Origin: Firmicutes bacterium UBA3936
GTDB taxonomy: Bacteria > Bacillota > Dethiobacteria > Dethiobacterales > Dethiobacteraceae
Assembly: GCA_002385745.1 (NCBI GenBank)
Contig: DGEC01000025.1
Span: forward strand, 1 to 17,010
Length of the DNA stretch: 17,010 nucleotides
Reading direction: 5' to 3'
Part shown: positions 13,776-17,010 of the stretch, piece by piece
Layout: each line of letters opens with the position of its first letter
Position numbering within the stretch: position 1 is the stretch's first letter
The notes under the pieces: generated by a model
Database searches by the model: none
What the model saw: only the letters and a program-made list of their open reading frames with translations
What the model was told of the DNA's origin: nothing
Translations under genes and position numbers: made by a program

Positions 13776-14316
13776 ACTTTAACGTGGGCTCAATCAACCC
13801 GTATTTACCGTCTTTACGGCGGTAAACAACATTAAACTCGTCATTGTTTTCCGCATTGGCAAAAACAAAGAAATCATGTCCCAAAAGATTCATCTGCAGT
13901 ATAGCTTCCTCCACTGTCATGGGCTTGATTACAAATCGTTTATTCTTAACTACAGCCAGTTCATCATCATATTCATCTTCCGCGGCAGCCTGGCGGCCGG
14001 CTGCGGGCCGCTTCGCACCCTGTTGACGTGCTTTTCTGTTGATTCTTGTCTTATATTTGCTTATCTGCCTTTCCAATTTATCAACTACCTGGTCAATAGA
14101 CGCGTACATATCATCGGTGGCTTCCTCGGCGCGCAAAATAAGGCCGTTAATACCGGCTGTTACCTCCACTTTATGTATGCCGCGTTCCACAGACATGGTA
14201 ACCTGCGCTTCCGTGTCAACCGAAAAATATTTATCAATCTTGCTAATTTTTTTCTCCGCATACTTTTTGAGAGCTTCGGTAGCCTCAATGTTTTTTCCAC
14301 GAATAATGATTTTCAT
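13774..14316 (-). CDS. hpf: Ribosome hibernation-promoting factor, long form
   Basis: A 180-residue long-form HPF, which binds the decoding region of the 30S subunit and pairs ribosomes into inactive 100S dimers. The N-terminal ribosome-binding domain spans about 1-100 (MKIIIRGKNIEATEALKKYA, with basic KLERQISKYKTRINRKARQQ), then a linker rich in Ala and acidic residues (101-120), then the C-terminal dimerisation domain 123-178 (VVKNKRFVIKPMTVEEAILQ and GHDFFVFANAENNDEFNVVY). The ATG has GGGAG 9 bases upstream. It stands alone between two terminators. In B. subtilis the homologue (yvyD) uses sigma-H and sigma-B promoters; a sigma-H-like site lies about 100 bases upstream here. Confidence 0.95.
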   Translation of the reverse strand: MKIIIRGKNIEATEALKKYAEKKISKIDKYFSVDTEAQVTMSVERGIHKVEVTAGINGLILRAEEATDDMYASIDQVVDKLERQISKYKTRINRKARQQGAKRPAAGRQAAAEDEYDDELAVVKNKRFVIKPMTVEEAILQMNLLGHDFFVFANAENNDEFNVVYRRKDGKYGLIEPTLK

Positions 14317-14419
14317 TTATCTCAGCTCCCTTTTTTTTATTCTTAAGCATTTGCCGTATTTACGGGAAAAGTACTGCTGTCAAAATCCAAACCGCGGTGC
14401 AGTCTTTGTAACATATATA

Positions 14420-14447
14420 TTTCCTTAAGGCCGGTGATTAATCCTTC
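14420..14447 (-). promoter_or_regulatory. Sigma-H-like promoter of hpf
   Basis: On the minus strand GAAGGATTA (14439-14447) matches the sigma-H -35 fully, and AAGGAAA (14420-14426), 12 bases on, matches RnnGAAT except for the last base. The hpf leader would be about 95 bases. hpf (yvyD) is a known sigma-H target in B. subtilis, which supports the call. No better sigma-A site was seen in this gap. Confidence 0.42.
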
Positions 14448-14499
14448 CTTTTGAGCGGTTTATTACAAATTAAACAAATATTCGCCAAATTCCCCTGAG

Positions 14500-14531
14500 A
14501 AAAAACACGCTGCTTTTTTGCGGCGTGTTTT
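14500..14531 (-). terminator. Intrinsic terminator of the cold-shock gene
   Basis: On the minus strand AAAACACGC (14523-14531) pairs with GCGTGTTTT (14502-14510) around a 12-base loop, followed by T6. A second copy of the upstream arm lies adjacent, at 14534-14542. Confidence 0.88.
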
Positions 14532-14543
14532 AGGCGTGTTTTA
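14522..14543. repeat. Tandem 11-base repeat GGCGTGTTTTA x2
   Basis: Two exact copies in direct order (14522-14532, 14533-14543). Either copy can serve as the upstream arm of the cold-shock gene terminator, giving two alternative stems. Confidence 0.8.
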
Positions 14544-14573
14544 ACCGGTTAATATGATCAAGAGCATCAGCGG

Positions 14574-14771
14574 CTATCTTTTTATTACATTGGCTGCCTG
14601 GGGTCCTCTGGTCCCCTCAACAAGGTCAAACTCAACCTCCTCGCCTTCACTTAAGGTTTTGAAGCCTTCCTGCTGGATAGCGGAATAATGGACAAATACA
14701 TCGCTGCCGCCTTCCCGCTCAATGAATCCATAACCCTTTTCCTGACTAAACCATTTCACCCTACCGTACAA
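14574..14771 (-). CDS. Cold-shock domain protein
   Basis: A 65-residue CspA-type RNA chaperone, a single five-stranded OB fold that binds and melts single-stranded RNA. RNP1 is KGYGFIE (12-18) and RNP2 is DVFVHYS (24-30); GRVKWFSQEKGYG and GPQAANV at the ends are typical. Translation starts at TTG, 8 bases after a perfect AGGAGG. The only nearby ATG, 1 base after the AGGAGG, opens a five-codon frame (MKFVR) that stops at once, so TTG is the sound choice and expression may be kept low. The 5' region holds two inverted repeats. The gene stands alone between comFC and hpf and has its own terminator. Confidence 0.95.
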   Translation of the reverse strand: MYGRVKWFSQEKGYGFIEREGGSDVFVHYSAIQQEGFKTLSEGEEVEFDLVEGTRGPQAANVIKR

Positions 14772-14798
14772 ATTTCATTCCTCCTGAACATAATAAAA

Positions 14799-14825
14799 CT
14801 ATGTTGATGCCAGGCATTAACATAG
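14799..14825. repeat. 27-base imperfect palindrome in the cold-shock leader
   Basis: CTATGTT (14799-14805) with AACATAG (14819-14825) and ATGCC (14807-14811) with GGCAT (14813-14817) form a 27-base inverted repeat with one mismatched pair and a one-base centre. It lies 28 bases before the TTG start, just downstream of the likely promoter. It could be an operator or an mRNA hairpin near the 5' end. Confidence 0.8.
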
Positions 14826-14831
14826 GTTTAC

Positions 14832-14863
14832 GTTATCATATTAGCGGGACAAAGTCAACCCGC
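14832..14863 (-). promoter_or_regulatory. Tentative promoter of the cold-shock gene
   Basis: On the minus strand TTGACT (14853-14858) is a good -35; GATAAC (14832-14837) is the best -10 but only 15 bases away. The -35 lies inside an inverted repeat GCGGG-N10-CCCGC (14844-14863), which could be a regulator site. Confidence 0.35.
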
Positions 14864-14938
14864 CAGATCAGGCAAAAAATACTGCAGGCATTGCAGCAAG
14901 ACAGATAACATACAAACAATACAACAGGGGTGCGGAGA

Positions 14939-15050
14939 TTGAAAAATAAAAGATGATGATTATGCCGGTGTTGTCAGTGAAACGACAGCAATAAACCGGT
15001 ATTTAAATCACCATTATGTAGTAGGATACAATGATGTTGCCAAAGTTTAA
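14939..15050 (+). pseudogene. Possible tiny gene interrupted by a frameshift
   Basis: From 14952 the plus strand reads an open 32-codon stretch to TAA at 15048: DDDYAGVVSETTA, then INRYLNHHYV, then VGYNDVAKV. It looks like ordinary protein sequence but has no start in frame; an in-frame TGA lies at 14940. A TTG at 14939 preceded by AGGGGTG is one base out of frame; removal of one A from the A-rich run at 14942-14951 would give a 36-residue protein. CATACAAA (14909-14916) with GCATTGC (14888-14894), 14 bases apart, resembles a sigma-E promoter. I do not recognise the family. It may be a decayed gene, a sequencing indel, or chance. Confidence 0.3.
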
Positions 15051-15091
15051 GCGAATAATTGCGCAGACCGGGCAAACGATATAATACGGCA

Positions 15092-15802
15092 TTATGTTGC
15101 ATCATAACCCTCCGAGCGGGCAATGACGGCCAGGTAAACTTCTGCAGCCCCGCCCCGGCGGGCGGCCAGAGCGGCAAAATGTGCCGTAGCCCCGGTAGTT
15201 AATAGATCATCTACCAGCAGGATTTTCTGCGGCAGGCTGCCGGAGACGCAGGTAAAAGCCTCCCTGACATTTTGCCAGCGCTGTGCAGCGGCAAGCGACG
15301 TCTGGCTGACAGTTTCCCGGCGCCGCCGCAGCCCGCATACTAGCGGGATTTTCAACTGTTCGGCAACAGCACGGGCCAAAAGCAGCGACTGGTCGTAACC
15401 CCTTTGTGACAGCTTTTTACGATGCAGGGGAATGGGAACCACCGCATCAAAAGAAGGCCAGGGGTATTTTTTTACCTGCAGGGCAATTATCCTGCCAAAG
15501 GGCTGCGCCAATCCTTTTTCCCCACCGTATTTGTAGCGGTAAACAGCTTTTTTCAACTGCCCCCGGTAAAGACTTGCGGCGCAGGCGCCGTCAAAGGCAA
15601 AGGCACGGCCAAAGCAGGCAGGGCAGTCCCGGCTGTCTTCAGGCAGCGGGTGGCCGCAGTGCGGGCAGCAGCCGGCCGGTGATAAAAGTGAGGCTTCACA
15701 CTCGGAACACAAGGGCAGCACGCTTTCACCGGCAAGCTTCCGCTGGCAGAAGGCACAGCAGGGTGGAAAGAGTAAATCTAAAAGATAAAAAAGCGGCTTC
15801 AC
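15092..15802 (-). CDS. comFC: ComFC-like phosphoribosyltransferase family protein
   Basis: A 236-residue ComF family protein, linked to DNA uptake and late natural transformation steps. The N-terminal half carries cysteine pairs of zinc ribbons: CCAFC (15-19), CSEC (32-35), CCPHC (45-49) and CPAC (60-63). The C-terminal half is a type I phosphoribosyltransferase fold with the PRPP loop ILLVDDLLTTGAT (194-206) and the family segment RGYDQSLLLARAVAEQL. It begins with GTG two bases after the recD2 stop, with GGAGG 6 bases upstream inside recD2, so the two are translated as a unit. No comFA helicase gene is present in the window. The last residues (ARSEGYDAT) run slightly past the usual strand. 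Confidence 0.9.
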   Translation of the reverse strand: MKPLFYLLDLLFPPCCAFCQRKLAGESVLPLCSECEASLLSPAGCCPHCGHPLPEDSRDCPACFGRAFAFDGACAASLYRGQLKKAVYRYKYGGEKGLAQPFGRIIALQVKKYPWPSFDAVVPIPLHRKKLSQRGYDQSLLLARAVAEQLKIPLVCGLRRRRETVSQTSLAAAQRWQNVREAFTCVSGSLPQKILLVDDLLTTGATAHFAALAARRGGAAEVYLAVIARSEGYDAT

Positions 15803-15804
15803 AG

Positions 15805-16991
15805 TTATCCTCCGGTCGGGTCGGCAGCTTCAGCGAGCCTGGCCGCCAACCGTGTATAGCGTGTTTCCACTTTATTGTTGCGGACAGCAATGGCCAGGGC
15901 TTTTTTCGTGCCTATCAAAACAACCAGCTCCTTGGCCCTGGTAATAGCCGTATAAAGCAGATTTCTTTGCAGCATAATGTAATGCTGGGTAACAACGGGC
16001 AGCACAACAATAGGATATTCACTGCCCTGACTTTTGTGCACCGAAACCGCATAGGAAAGTACAAGTTCGTCAAGCTCCGTCTGATCGTAAACAACTTCCC
16101 TCTGCCCGCTCACATCAGGATACATAACCACAAGTTCGCCGTCGTCATTGTTAATATAGGTGATCCGGCCGATATCACCGTTAAAGACTTCTTTTTGATA
16201 ATTATTGCGGATCTGCATTACCTTATCGCCCAAACGGAAGGTGACTGCCCCGCTCTTCATTTCAGTTTTATGAGGAGCCGGTGGGTTGAGCTTTTCCTGC
16301 AAATTTTTATTGAGGTTATCAACGCCTATCAAGGTCCGGCGCATGGGAGCAAGGACCTGAATATCATCAATGGCATCCTTGTTCTTATAAAGCGGCAGGC
16401 GGCGGCTGCATAAATCCATAATCAAATGCAAAATTTTTTCCGGGTCGCTCTCACTCAGAAAAAAGAAGTCGTCGCTTCCTTTGGTCTGCGGCATTTTCCC
16501 GCGGTTAACGGCATGGGCATTGCTGACAATCCGGCTTTTTTCCGACTGCCGGAATATTTCTTTCAGGCGGACAACGGGAATTGCTCCGGAAGATATAATA
16601 TCCCGCAGGACATTGCCCGGCCCCACCGAAGGCAGCTGATCCATATCGCCCACCAAAACAAGCTTGCAGCCGCCCGGAATCGCTTTTAGCAAATGGTAAA
16701 AAAGCGGCAGATCCACCATGGACATTTCATCAATTATCACTACATGGGCTTTTAAAGGTCTTTCCTCCGTTCGCTGGAAAGAGAAACCCTGACCTTCAGT
16801 CTGGCTGTATTCCAAAAGCCTGTGAATGGTTTTTGCCTCCATGCCGGCTGTCTCCGTCAACCTTTTGGCCGCTCTCCCCGTCGGTGCCGCAAGCAGCACT
16901 TCAAGTCCGTTTTGCCGGAAGAGTTCCAGCAGCGTTTTAACAATGGTTGTTTTACCTGTACCGGGGCCCCCCGTTATCACCAGCAGCCCGG
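15805..16991 (-). CDS. recD2: RecD2 family DNA helicase, C-terminal part (5' end cut by the fragment end)
   Basis: The last 394 residues of a superfamily 1B 5'-3' helicase; whole RecD2 is usually 700-800 residues, so the N-terminal part lies outside the fragment. The reading frame runs straight into the adapter at 16992. Numbering from the first residue (GLLVITGG): Walker A GGPGTGKTT (7-15), Walker B VVIIDEMSMVD, motif III LVGDMDQLPSVGPGNVL, SH3-like 2B insert with LGDKVMQIRNNY and VFNGDIG, then VHKSQGSEYPIVVLPV and LLYTAITRAKELVVLIG. RecD2 aids repair and replication-fork stability without RecBC. It is joined to comFC in one transcript. A GTG within VITGG is not a start. Confidence 0.93.
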
Positions 16992-17010
16992 CTGTCTCTT
17001 ATACACATCT
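16992..17010 (-). other. Tn5/Nextera mosaic-end adapter (right)
   Basis: The last 19 bases are the exact reverse complement of the first 19. Genomic sequence ends at 16991, in the middle of recD2. Confidence 0.97.

Larger units (their letters stand above)
14772..15091. other. 320-base gap between the cold-shock gene and comFC
   Basis: The gap holds the cold-shock gene control region (14799-14863) and, on the plus strand, a possible tiny broken gene (14939-15050). The remainder (15051-15091 and about 14864-14887) shows no gene, repeat or RNA that I recognise. No strong terminator follows comFC. Confidence 0.7.

Noticed and set aside
14343..14414. 23-codon minus-strand frame MLQRLHRGLDFDSSTFPVNT... 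before hpf, with AAGGA 7 bases upstream
   Set aside because: The composition is unconvincing, and the AAGGA overlaps the -10 of the sigma-H-like promoter, so that transcript would begin at the ATG itself. Kept only as a possibility.
14954..14995. 13-codon ATG frame MMIMPVLSVKRQQ on the plus strand
   Set aside because: It is very short, has no well-spaced ribosome site, and lies in a different frame from the more protein-like stretch at 14952-15050.
14772..15091. raiA-type noncoding RNA near hpf/comF
   Set aside because: The gap is on the wrong side of csp, and I see no extended paired structure or conserved core that I can recognise.
1..17010. Terminal inverted repeats of a composite transposon
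   Set aside because: The 19 bases are the engineered mosaic end, there is no transposase, and the orientation and exact terminal position fit library adapters.
1..17010. tRNA, rRNA, CRISPR arrays, insertion sequences, phage genes or defence genes
   Set aside because: I looked on both strands and saw none; the window is nearly fully explained by chromosomal genes.

Overview
This 17-kb window looks like chromosomal DNA of a spore-forming Firmicute of the class Clostridia, probably near the Desulfotomaculum/Pelotomaculum group. The grounds are the gene content (GerM, long-form HPF, RecD2, YitT, HD-GYP with DUF5317), the mixed base composition with strong AGGAGG-type ribosome sites, a promoter upstream of gerM that fits the sporulation factor sigma-E, and three sites that fit sigma-H. 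The placement is inference from sequence I recognise; no search was run. Both ends carry a 19-base Tn5/Nextera mosaic end facing inwards (1-19 and 16992-17010), so the piece is a tagmentation fragment and only about 20-16991 is genomic.

All genes except one lie on the minus strand. In transcription order: a 5'-truncated recD2 helicase and comFC (15092-16991, 2 bases apart); a 320-base gap with a possible broken tiny plus-strand gene; a cold-shock protein with a TTG start; long-form hpf; a divergent nucleotidyltransferase-like protein of unknown role; a conserved unknown protein of 214 residues behind a sigma-H-like promoter; a 200-base structured element containing a 25-residue membrane peptide; an HD-GYP phosphodiesterase overlapping a DUF5317 membrane protein; secA; prfB with its programmed +1 frameshift; and yitT. 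After a two-way terminator comes a lone plus-strand MFS (OFA-type) transporter, then on the minus strand again radA, murI and gerM.

The genes are mostly housekeeping or stress/transition-state functions: DNA repair (recD2, radA), ribosome hibernation (hpf), cold shock (csp), protein export (secA), translation termination (prfB), peptidoglycan precursor supply (murI) and sporulation/germination (gerM). The order murI-gerM matches racE-gerM in Bacillus subtilis, where rph follows; the sigma-H-like site at 36-62 would fire into that off-window gene.

The least explained part is 11580-11780. A perfect 14-base inverted repeat ending in T6 encloses nested helices, one of which pairs with the ribosome site of the 25-residue peptide. 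It ends just before the ribosome site of the HD-GYP gene, so it could be a leader/attenuator, a self-sequestering small-protein mRNA or a type I toxin-like RNA.
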